Shown here piece after piece: positions 1 through 5,435 of a stretch of 5,896 nucleotides of DNA (positions are counted from its first letter, which is position 1; each line of letters starts with the position of its first letter). Source of the DNA: Spirochaetaceae bacterium (GTDB lineage: Bacteria > Spirochaetota > Spirochaetia > Treponematales > Breznakiellaceae); contig JAIRYB010000155.1 in the NCBI GenBank assembly GCA_031267955.1, positions 1 to 5,896 of the forward strand. Direction: 5' to 3'. The notes below the pieces were generated by a model. It was not told the DNA's origin. It was given only the letters and a program-made list of their open reading frames with translations, and ran no database searches. Made by a program: the position numbers and the translations under genes.

Positions 1-5
1 ACATA

Positions 6-32
6 TTGACTGTTTTTCCCCTTCCTGATAAT
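6..32 (+). promoter_or_regulatory. Candidate promoter of tRNA-Val
   Basis: TTGACT (6-11) matches the sigma-70 -35 consensus in five of six bases. GATAAT (27-32) matches the -10 consensus in five of six. The spacer is 15 nt, shorter than the usual 16-18. A start near position 39 would leave a leader of about four bases before the tRNA, a normal layout for tRNA genes. An alternative -10, TAATTT (29-34), gives a 17-nt spacer but matches only three of six bases. The window starts just upstream, so further elements could be missed. Confidence 0.45.
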
Positions 33-42
33 TTATGGAGGC

Positions 43-116
43 GGGCGCATAGCTCAGCTGGTTAGAGCGCCGTCTTTACACGGCGGATGTCCCTGGTTCG
101 AATCCGGGTGCGCCCA
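43..116 (+). tRNA. tRNA-Val (anticodon TAC)
   Basis: A full cloverleaf can be folded by eye. The acceptor stem GGGCGCA (43-49) pairs with TGCGCCC (109-115), with discriminator A at 116. The D stem is GCTC/GAGC (52-55/65-68). The anticodon stem CCGTC/GGCGG (70-74/82-86) has one G-T pair and a seven-base loop, TTTACAC, placing anticodon TAC at 77-79; it reads GTA and, by wobble, other valine codons. The T arm is CCTGG-TTCGAAT-CCGGG (92-108), with the canonical TTCGAAT loop. The 3' CCA is not encoded, since A116 is followed by AATT, so it must be added by the CCA-adding enzyme. The gene converges on the - strand gene ending at 149, and no clear intrinsic terminator with a T-run lies between them. 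Confidence 0.97.
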
Positions 117-148
117 AATTCCCGCAGGACGAATCTTTCCGAAACGGT

Positions 149-574
149 TTAGCCTAAAGGCGGGGTGTAATCCGGGCGCGGGCCGTCCTGCCCGCCCGTG
201 CCGAAGTAGTGGGCCAGCACGTCCAGTATGCGGCCGGCCTTGTCGTCGGGCGGAAGGGAATCCGGTACCACGGCGTTCACCCCGATAAAATAAGCCTTGG
301 CGGCGTCTTCCGCGTCAAAGTTGTCGCCGTGCAGGACAATGATGGGGCAGCGCTTCTTGGAGCGTTCCTGGCGCACGTACTGTACTATGGTCTTCCAGTG
401 GCGCGGAAAATCGCACGCGCTGATGATAATCGCGCCGGGGTCTATCTCCTCGATATTGTCCATGGCTTTAAGCGCCTGGCTGTAGCGGATGATTTCTACC
501 GGCGCGGGGAGCCGGGAGACTTCGGCGATTCTTCCGGCAGATTCCGGGGAAACGCAAATTACCATCAGTTTCAT
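149..574 (-). CDS. Receiver-like (CheY-fold) protein lacking phosphorylation residues
   Basis: This 141-aa cytosolic protein has no signal peptide or membrane segment. It reads like one response-regulator receiver domain. Strand 1 is MKLMVICVSP (1-10). A hydrophobic strand 3, GAIIIS (47-52), is followed by a proline (P57). Strand 4 is CPIIVLHG (76-83). The segment DAEDAAKAYFIGVNAVVPDSL (87-107) matches the usual alpha4/beta5 region with its 'G-x-x-A' turn. The phosphorelay residues look missing: no acidic pair follows strand 1, S52 sits where the phospho-acceptor Asp is expected (D55 is three residues later), H82 replaces the conserved Thr/Ser, and P104-D105 replaces the Lys. No output domain follows, only a short Pro/Gly tail. 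It is probably a phosphorylation-independent pseudo-receiver acting through protein contacts; this is inference. The ATG overlaps the stop of the upstream exported-protein gene as ATGA, and a GGGGA motif (583-579) lies 4 nt ahead. An alternative start is Met4. I do not recognise a named gene. Confidence 0.8.
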   Translation of the reverse strand: MKLMVICVSPESAGRIAEVSRLPAPVEIIRYSQALKAMDNIEEIDPGAIIISACDFPRHWKTIVQYVRQERSKKRCPIIVLHGDNFDAEDAAKAYFIGVNAVVPDSLPPDDKAGRILDVLAHYFGTGGQDGPRPDYTPPLG

Positions 575-1602
575 TCTGTCCCCAGATTGAGCACTACGTA
601 ATCCGTAATGATCCAGATATTGTCCCTGCGGCGCAGGGTATAGGTATAACGTTTCCTCTCGGTATAGCTGCCCGACGGCACTCTGAATTTTTCAAGCACT
701 ATTACGGTGCTTTCTTCCGCGTCGTAGCTGGTCCGCTCAATGCTGTACTCGGTGGGGATAGTGGCGATATCCCCGTCTACTACCGCGTTCCGGAGCTCTT
801 CCCGGTACCGGGCGATCATGCGGCGGCGGCCCTCTTCGGATTCCGCCCTCCACTGGCGGCCACGGACACTGTCCCGCGATAAAAGGGATTCCAAATCAAG
901 GTAGAGGAAGAATTTTTCCCACTGGGATTTCTGCCGGGCCGTAAGCGTGTAGTCCACTACTTCGTCCGGGGCGAGTTTTTCGCGTACCAGTACCGCGTTG
1001 GTTTCCACGTCCATTTCCAGGGGGATACCGCCCGGGCCGGGGACCGAGGGGGGCCGCAGATTGAGCGAAAGCCGGTTCGACTCCAGCGTGCCGCCGCTGT
1101 CCACGGCTTCCCGCGCCGCAAGGGGCCCCCGGTAAAGGCCGGGGAAAAGCCGCGCCTGGAGTACATAGGCCCCGCTGGCCCTGAAATCCACGTAGTCCCG
1201 TATATCTTCCACAAACGAAAAGGATTCGCCGCTTTCCACCGCGACTTCCCGGAAAAAAACCTGCTGGTACCCGGACCTTTTTCGGACCAGCGGCGGCGCG
1301 GCTTCCAGGGGCCTGTTGGAAACAGTGCGCGCGTCAAAATCGACTGAAAACGCCCGGTCGTCGGCAAGGCGGAAGCTGTAACTTTCCGGCCCGTTGTTGG
1401 CGACGGTTACCTGGACAAGTATGGGGGCTTCGGCCAGGTAATAGACCCGCTTGTCGAAAAAACGGATCGTAAGATCGATGTTCTGCGCGGCAAAGGCCGG
1501 CAGGGCACAAAAAGCGCCAAGGATACAGGACAGGCGCAGGCGCAAAAAACGCGGCGAACGGCGGCCCGCGCGCAAAGGCTTTTTATTTTCCATCATAATC
1601 AC
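571..1602 (-). CDS. Exported protein of unknown function, two-domain
   Basis: This is a 343-aa protein I cannot name. The N-terminus is a signal peptide: a basic n-region rich in Arg (about 7-23), a hydrophobic core LSCILGAFCALPAFA (24-38) and a likely signal peptidase I site, AFA|AQ, near residue 39. The core cysteines do not sit in a good lipobox, so a lipoprotein is unlikely. The mature part seems to have two domains. Residues about 41-183 are beta-rich, with 'VQVTVANNGPESYSFRL' and a late 'ASGAYVLQARLFPG', typical of an Ig-like or BsuPI-like sandwich. A Pro/Gly linker (184-193) leads to residues about 194-343, which mix helix (224-272) and strands and end in 'NIWIITDYVVLN', reminiscent of NTF2-like folds. 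The fold calls are inference. It is probably periplasmic or surface-associated. The GTG start at 1602 lies 6 nt from a GGAG; in-frame ATGs at 1596 and 1593 are alternatives. It overlaps the next gene by 4 nt (ATGA). Confidence 0.85.
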   Translation of the reverse strand: MIMMENKKPLRAGRRSPRFLRLRLSCILGAFCALPAFAAQNIDLTIRFFDKRVYYLAEAPILVQVTVANNGPESYSFRLADDRAFSVDFDARTVSNRPLEAAPPLVRKRSGYQQVFFREVAVESGESFSFVEDIRDYVDFRASGAYVLQARLFPGLYRGPLAAREAVDSGGTLESNRLSLNLRPPSVPGPGGIPLEMDVETNAVLVREKLAPDEVVDYTLTARQKSQWEKFFLYLDLESLLSRDSVRGRQWRAESEEGRRRMIARYREELRNAVVDGDIATIPTEYSIERTSYDAEESTVIVLEKFRVPSGSYTERKRYTYTLRRRDNIWIITDYVVLNLGTE

Positions 1603-1608
1603 ATACGG

Positions 1609-1612
1609 CTCC
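1609..1612 (-). promoter_or_regulatory. Ribosome binding site deciding the start of the exported protein
   Basis: On the - strand GGAG (1612-1609) is followed by six bases and then GTG (1602-1600), ATT, ATG (1596) and ATG (1593). Spacing is best for the GTG (6 nt), tolerable for the first ATG (12 nt) and poor for the second (15 nt). The choice changes only two or three residues ahead of the signal peptide, so it does not affect the mature protein. Confidence 0.5.
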
Positions 1613-1689
1613 GGTAATAGAAATCCGGCGGCAGGGGTCCGGCAACGGCCTCCCTATCCCCGGGCAGGGGGGTAGACGGAGACCCCGGA

Positions 1690-1705
1690 CCCGGCTTCGG
1701 CCGGG
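1690..1705. other. Perfect GC hairpin with TTCG tetraloop
   Basis: CCCGGC (1690-1695), TTCG (1696-1699) and GCCGGG (1700-1705) form a perfect 6-bp all-GC stem closed by a C-G pair around a UUCG tetraloop, an exceptionally stable RNA motif when read on the + strand. It lies in the divergent intergenic region. No T-run follows on either strand, so it is not a standard intrinsic terminator. It would be transcribed only if mfd or the opposite unit has a promoter far upstream of its start codon. A role in RNA is inference. Confidence 0.6.
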
Positions 1706-1723
1706 GAGGAGGCTCCGGCGCAG

Positions 1724-1751
1724 GGGGGCCGGACGGCGGCCTTTCCATTTT
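1724..1751 (+). terminator. Terminator-like hairpin in the divergent region
   Basis: GGCCG (1727-1731) pairs perfectly with CGGCC (1737-1741) around a five-base loop. The stem can be extended by three G-T pairs (1724-1726 with 1742-1744). The sequence after it, CCATTTTA, is only moderately T-rich. No + strand gene lies upstream for it to terminate, because the neighbours on the left are on the - strand. It could block stray or antisense transcription entering mfd, or be a chance product of the very GC-rich sequence. Confidence 0.25.
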
Positions 1752-1817
1752 ACAGCGCTTTCCCGGTAACAGGCCCCCCTTTGGATAAAAATCCCTCCCT
1801 TAATGAAAAAACACTTT

Positions 1818-1828
1818 TATAGTATAGT
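1818..1828 (+). promoter_or_regulatory. Candidate -10 element(s) of mfd
   Basis: Two overlapping copies of TATAGT (1818-1823 and 1823-1828) each match the -10 consensus in five of six bases. They stand out in an AT-rich island (about 1782-1830) within GC-rich surroundings. The -35 is weak: TTAATG (1800-1805) is 17 nt ahead of the second copy but matches only three of six bases. Initiation would fall near 1830-1836, leaving a leader of only about 8-14 bases before the mfd ATG at 1844. Confidence 0.45.
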
Positions 1829-1843
1829 AATCGGCAGATTGTC

Positions 1844-4800
1844 ATGAATACCTTATCGTTTCCGGCATCACTTTCAAAAATAGACCTTTCCGCCGATTTT
1901 GCCGGGGTCCTTGGGCGTTTTAAAAAGGGGGAGTTCCCCCTGGAACTGGAGGGGGCCGAGGGTTCTTTTACCGCCTTCCTCCTGGCCCGGCTTTTTTCAT
2001 CGGCTCCGGGCGTTTTCCTGGTTGTCACTCCGACGGAGCGGGAGGCCGAGGACCTTGCGGGGGATCTGGAAACCCTGGGGGCGCCGGCGGCGATCCTTCC
2101 CTGGTGGGGGACCATGGCTTACCGGGAAATAGCCCCCCTTTCCGCGGTATTCGGGGAGCGGACCCGGGTACTGAGCGATCTGGCCCTGGGGCGGCCGGGC
2201 ATAGTCCTGGTCCCGCAGCGGGCTTTTCTTACCCCGCTGCCGCCCGCCGAGTATATACGGAGCCTGCTCATCGAGCTGAAAACCGGGGACGCTATTGACA
2301 CCCCTGCCCTGGCCCGGACTCTGGCAAGCTACGGGTATACCAGGGTGCCCCGGGTCCAGGTTCACGGGGAGTTCGCCCTGCGCGGCGAAGTGCTTGATAT
2401 TCTGATGGGGGGCGAGGAGGAGGCGGTCCGCGTCCTCTTTGATTTCGACAGGGTAAAATCTATCCGGTTCTTTGACCCGGCGGATCAGGCTACGATAACG
2501 AAGAGCGGGCAGGAAAAGCCCGGCAGCCTGCTTATCCGCCCGCTTAAGGAAGTGGTCTGGACCGACGAGCGTATCCTTGCCCTGGGCCGCGCCCTTGAAG
2601 AGGCCGGGGAATTTACCGACAACGGCAGGGCCTACCTTGAGGATCTGATGGCCCGCCGTACCACCGCGGGGGAGGAACTGCTCTTCCCCCTGGCTTTTGA
2701 AAACGGGGACAAGGGCGGCCCGGCCCTAACCGGCTATCTTGGCAAAGGCGCGGTTGTTTTTTTCCTGGACCGCGAGCGCCTTGAAAACGCCCAGGAATCC
2801 CTTGAACGGGAATTCGCCGGACTCTACCGCCAGGCCCGCGCCGGGGCCGATAACGCCCGCGAAGTCCCCCTGCCCTCGCGCATACTGCTCCGCTTTAGCG
2901 AGCTGGCGGACCGCGCCGAAAGGACCGTTTCCTTTATGAGCCTTAAGCGGGGCGCGGGAGTTTCCGGGGCGCGGCTTTCCCTGGGCTGCGATCCCCCCCG
3001 GAGTTTTTTCGGGAATATCGACTACCTGAACGAGGAATTCGGCAGCCTGCTTGGCCAGGGGTGGCAGCTTGTGGTCGCCGCTGAATCCGAAATGCAGGCG
3101 GAGCGTATACGGGAACTGTTCAGGGACAGGGAGGCGCTCAAGGGCAGGGCGCCGGCGGTAGAAGCGCTGCCGCTTTCTTCGGGTTTCGCGCTGCCCGCGG
3201 TAAAGCTCATGGTGGTGCAGGAAAACGAGATATTCGGCCGCCGGAAACGCGCGCCCCGGTCGCTCAGGCAGGTCAAGAGCGCGGTTATCGATACCTTTGT
3301 GGAACTGAACCCCGGCGACTATGTGGTCCACGTTAATTACGGTATCGGGCTTTTCAAAGGGATAGAACGAATCAGGGCTTTGGGCCACGAGCGGGATTAT
3401 GTCAAGATCGAATACCTGGGCGACGAAGTGGTATTTGTGCCGATTGAGCAGGTGGACATGGTCCAGCGCTATATCGGGAATGAAGGCGCGCCGCCCCGGC
3501 TGGACAAGCTTGGATCGAAAAGCTGGGAAAACCGGAAAAACAGGGTAAGCAGATCCGTCGAGGATATTGCCCAGCGCCTGGTGGCGCTTTATTCAAAACG
3601 AAAGGCCGCCCGGGGTTTCCCCTTCCCCAGGGACAGCGAGTGGCAGACCATGTTCGAGGCGGCCTTCCCCTTTGAGGAAACAGCCGATCAACTCCGCTGC
3701 GTGGAGGAGATCAAGGAGGACATGGAAAGCCCCCACCCCATGGACCGGCTAATCTGCGGCGACGTGGGCTACGGCAAAACCGAAGTCGCGATGCGGGCCT
3801 GCTTTAAGGCGGTAATGGGGGGGAAGCAGGCGGCCTTTCTCGCGCCCACCACGATACTCGCCGAACAGCACTACGAGAATTTTCAGGAGCGGTTTTCCCG
3901 TTTCCCGGTACGCATAGGGATGCTGTCGCGCTTTGTCGACAGAAAAAGCGCCCGGCATATTCTGGAACAGGTAAAAGAAGGGCAGATAGACATACTGATA
4001 GGGACGCACCGGATCATTCAGAAGGATGTTGTTTTTAAGGACCTGGGCTTTATGGTTATTGACGAGGAACAGCGTTTCGGCGTCAAGGACAAGGAACGCC
4101 TCAAGGAAATGAAAACCAACGTAGACTGCCTTACCCTGAGCGCCACGCCCATACCCCGCACCCTTCACATGAGCCTGCTCAAGATCCGCGACATGAGCCT
4201 TCTGGCCACCCCCCCGCGCAACCGGCACCCTATTGAAACCGTTATCGAGGAATGGAACGAGGAGCGTATCGCCCAGGCAATACGGAACGAGGTTGAGCGG
4301 GGCGGGCAGATATTCTTCCTGCACAACCGGGTGGAGAGTCTCAGGGAAACGCGCATACTCCTTGAACACCTGGTGCCGGAAATGCTGGTAGACACGGCCC
4401 ATGGCCAGATGGACGGCCAGGAACTGGAGGACGTGATGCACCGTTTTATCCACGGGGGATTCCACGTGCTTGTCTCCACAACGATAATCGAAAACGGCAT
4501 TGACATTCCCAATGTAAACACGATCATCATAGACCGGGCGGATATGTACGGGGTTTCCCAGCTTTACCAACTCAGGGGCAGAGTCGGCCGCTCGGACCGG
4601 GTGGCCTACGCGTACCTTTTCTACCCCAGGGACAAGGCCCTGAACGAGGTCGCCATGAAGCGTCTCCAGGTAATATCGGACTTTACCGAACTTGGCTCAG
4701 GGTTCAAGATCGCCATGAAAGACATGGAGATCCGAGGGGCGGGAAACCTTCTGGGCCGCGAGCAGTCGGGCGACATTTATTCCGTCGGCTTCGACCTTTA

Positions 4801-5302
4801 CCTGCGCCTGCTCGACGAGGCCATACGCCGGCTGGAAGACGAACACTACGAGGCGGAAAACGAAACCCTGCTGGAACTGGAATACTCCGGTTTTATCCCG
4901 GACAGCTATATAGACGGCCCCCAGGAAAAAATGGAAGTCTACAAGAAAATCGCCGCGGTCAAAAACAAAGACGAACTGGAAGGCCTCCACGCCGAACTTC
5001 TGGACCGCTTCGGCCCGCTTCCCGACGAAGCCGCCTCCCTGCTTTCCCTGGCGGAAATCCGCATCATCTGCCGCGAAATTTCCGTCGCCTCCATGAAGGA
5101 ACGCGCCGGCCAGGTCCGCGTGGAATTCGGCAAAGTCGCCAAACTTTCGATAGACCGGCTCCTGCGGCTTATGAAGGAAAGCGCCGGCAAAGTAAGGCTC
5201 GATCCCAAAGCGCCGAACGTGCTTATCCTGCACACCGGGAGCATAGGCCTCAAGGAAAAAAGCGAATTTATCCGCGAAAAACTGGCCGCCCTGGCGGGCT
5301 AA
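1844..5302 (+). CDS. mfd: Transcription-repair coupling factor Mfd
   Basis: Mfd is a cytosolic ATP-driven dsDNA translocase. It pushes RNA polymerase stalled at template-strand lesions off the DNA and recruits UvrA to start nucleotide excision repair. At 1152 aa it matches the family length (E. coli 1148). In order: a UvrB-like module (about 1-340), with the UvrA-contacting stretch around 'VHGEFALRGEVLDI' (173-186) and no Walker A, as is usual in this module; domain 3 (about 345-460); the RNA-polymerase interaction domain, 'LNPGDYVVHVNYGIG' (488-502) to about 560; then the translocase. Its motifs are: Q-like region 608-616; Walker A GDVGYGKT (639-646); motif Ia 665-676; Ib IGTHRI (719-724); DEEQ (740-743); SAT (766-768); motif V 879-890; motif VI QLRGRVGR (909-916). 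The TRG segment spans about 946-976 and the C-terminal TRCF domain about 1005-1150. No motif is broken. An in-frame TAG at 1820 leaves ATG 1844 as the only conventional start, yet no Shine-Dalgarno sequence precedes it. The gene is monocistronic by appearance. Confidence 0.98.
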   Translation: MNTLSFPASLSKIDLSADFAGVLGRFKKGEFPLELEGAEGSFTAFLLARLFSSAPGVFLVVTPTEREAEDLAGDLETLGAPAAILPWWGTMAYREIAPLSAVFGERTRVLSDLALGRPGIVLVPQRAFLTPLPPAEYIRSLLIELKTGDAIDTPALARTLASYGYTRVPRVQVHGEFALRGEVLDILMGGEEEAVRVLFDFDRVKSIRFFDPADQATITKSGQEKPGSLLIRPLKEVVWTDERILALGRALEEAGEFTDNGRAYLEDLMARRTTAGEELLFPLAFENGDKGGPALTGYLGKGAVVFFLDRERLENAQESLEREFAGLYRQARAGADNAREVPLPSRILLRFSELADRAERTVSFMSLKRGAGVSGARLSLGCDPPRSFFGNIDYLNEEFGSLLGQGWQLVVAAESEMQAERIRELFRDREALKGRAPAVEALPLSSGFALPAVKLMVVQENEIFGRRKRAPRSLRQVKSAVIDTFVELNPGDYVVHVNYGIGLFKGIERIRALGHERDYVKIEYLGDEVVFVPIEQVDMVQRYIGNEGAPPRLDKLGSKSWENRKNRVSRSVEDIAQRLVALYSKRKAARGFPFPRDSEWQTMFEAAFPFEETADQLRCVEEIKEDMESPHPMDRLICGDVGYGKTEVAMRACFKAVMGGKQAAFLAPTTILAEQHYENFQERFSRFPVRIGMLSRFVDRKSARHILEQVKEGQIDILIGTHRIIQKDVVFKDLGFMVIDEEQRFGVKDKERLKEMKTNVDCLTLSATPIPRTLHMSLLKIRDMSLLATPPRNRHPIETVIEEWNEERIAQAIRNEVERGGQIFFLHNRVESLRETRILLEHLVPEMLVDTAHGQMDGQELEDVMHRFIHGGFHVLVSTTIIENGIDIPNVNTIIIDRADMYGVSQLYQLRGRVGRSDRVAYAYLFYPRDKALNEVAMKRLQVISDFTELGSGFKIAMKDMEIRGAGNLLGREQSGDIYSVGFDLYLRLLDEAIRRLEDEHYEAENETLLELEYSGFIPDSYIDGPQEKMEVYKKIAAVKNKDELEGLHAELLDRFGPLPDEAASLLSLAEIRIICREISVASMKERAGQVRVEFGKVAKLSIDRLLRLMKESAGKVRLDPKAPNVLILHTGSIGLKEKSEFIREKLAALAG

Positions 5303-5303
5303 A

Positions 5304-5318
5304 TTTCCGGCACGGAAA
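5304..5318. other. Short hairpin just after mfd
   Basis: TTTCCG (5304-5309), GCA, CGGAAA (5313-5318) form a 6-bp stem starting two bases after the mfd stop codon. It is followed by A-rich rather than T-rich sequence, so it lacks the tail of a Rho-independent terminator on the + strand. It may stabilise the transcript end or be chance. No better terminator for mfd is visible before the transporter gene. Confidence 0.25.
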
Positions 5319-5366
5319 AAACGCGCCTATCCAGTTAGATCACTTTAACAAATTCCCCCAAAATAC

Positions 5367-5395
5367 TTGACAGTATTATACGCCGGATATATAGT
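5367..5395 (+). promoter_or_regulatory. Strong sigma-70-type promoter of the ABC transporter gene
   Basis: A perfect -35 TTGACA (5367-5372), an exact 17-nt spacer (5373-5389) and TATAGT (5390-5395; five of six) make this the clearest promoter in the window. Transcription should start near 5401-5403, giving a leader of about 34 nt that carries a good ribosome binding site. The spacer contains the small palindrome GTATTATAC (5373-5381). The promoter makes the transporter a separate unit from mfd. Confidence 0.8.
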
Positions 5396-5399
5396 ACCT

Positions 5400-5415
5400 G
5401 TTAGATTTTACTAAC
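5400..5415. promoter_or_regulatory. Inverted repeat over the transcription start; candidate operator
   Basis: GTTAG (5400-5404), six bases ATTTTA, then CTAAC (5411-5415) form a perfect 5-bp inverted repeat immediately downstream of the -10, covering the expected +1. A bound repressor here would block initiation. A second palindrome, CGTATACG (5417-5424), follows and runs into the ribosome binding site. Arms this short can occur by chance, and no regulator gene is visible in the window. The operator role is inference from position. Confidence 0.35.
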
Positions 5416-5423
5416 TCGTATAC

Positions 5424-5430
5424 GGGGAAG
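5424..5430 (+). promoter_or_regulatory. Ribosome binding site of the ABC transporter gene
   Basis: GGGGAAG ends five bases before the ATG at 5436, a purine-rich Shine-Dalgarno sequence at normal spacing. It fixes this start over the later in-frame Met6 and Met27. An in-frame TAA at 5412 rules out any longer upstream reading. Confidence 0.75.
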
Positions 5431-5435
5431 ATCCA

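Noticed and set aside
209..601. Open frame of 130 codons on the + strand opposite the receiver-like gene
   Set aside because: The - strand frame has a receiver-like pattern and a coupled start. The + strand product is not recognisable.
1612..1648. TTGCCG with TCTATT on the - strand as a promoter for the exported-protein unit
   Set aside because: Each half matches only four of six bases with an 18-nt spacer, and the start would fall on the ribosome binding site itself.
1603..1675. Twin-arginine (Tat) signal or small + strand gene around the start of the exported protein
   Set aside because: The Arg pair in the signal peptide lacks the S/T-R-R-x-F-L-K pattern, and the + strand frame 1451-1675 is Arg-rich, has no ribosome binding site and is antisense to the signal peptide.
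1747..1752. TAAAAT on the - strand as a -10 for the exported-protein unit
   Set aside because: It matches five of six bases, but no acceptable -35 lies 16-18 nt upstream. It would imply a leader of about 140 nt through the hairpins. It is possible but not supported.
1961..1999. Apparent loss of a Walker A motif in the N-terminal UvrB-like part of Mfd
   Set aside because: The N-terminal UvrB-like module of Mfd lacks a functional ATP site throughout the family, so this is normal, not degeneration.
2726..3388. Open frame of 220 codons on the - strand inside mfd
   Set aside because: It is antisense to the domain 3 and RID part of mfd, with a low-complexity product and no family resemblance. Long antisense frames are common in GC-rich genes.
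3749..4570. Long open frame (273 codons) on the - strand inside mfd
   Set aside because: It lies wholly antisense to the conserved helicase motifs of mfd. Its composition follows from mfd's GC-rich codon use, and the product shows no recognisable domain.
4697..5233. Open frame of 178 codons on the - strand at the end of mfd
   Set aside because: It is a mirror of the TRG and C-terminal Mfd coding sequence; the Phe/Ala-rich product is a by-product of the opposite strand's codons.
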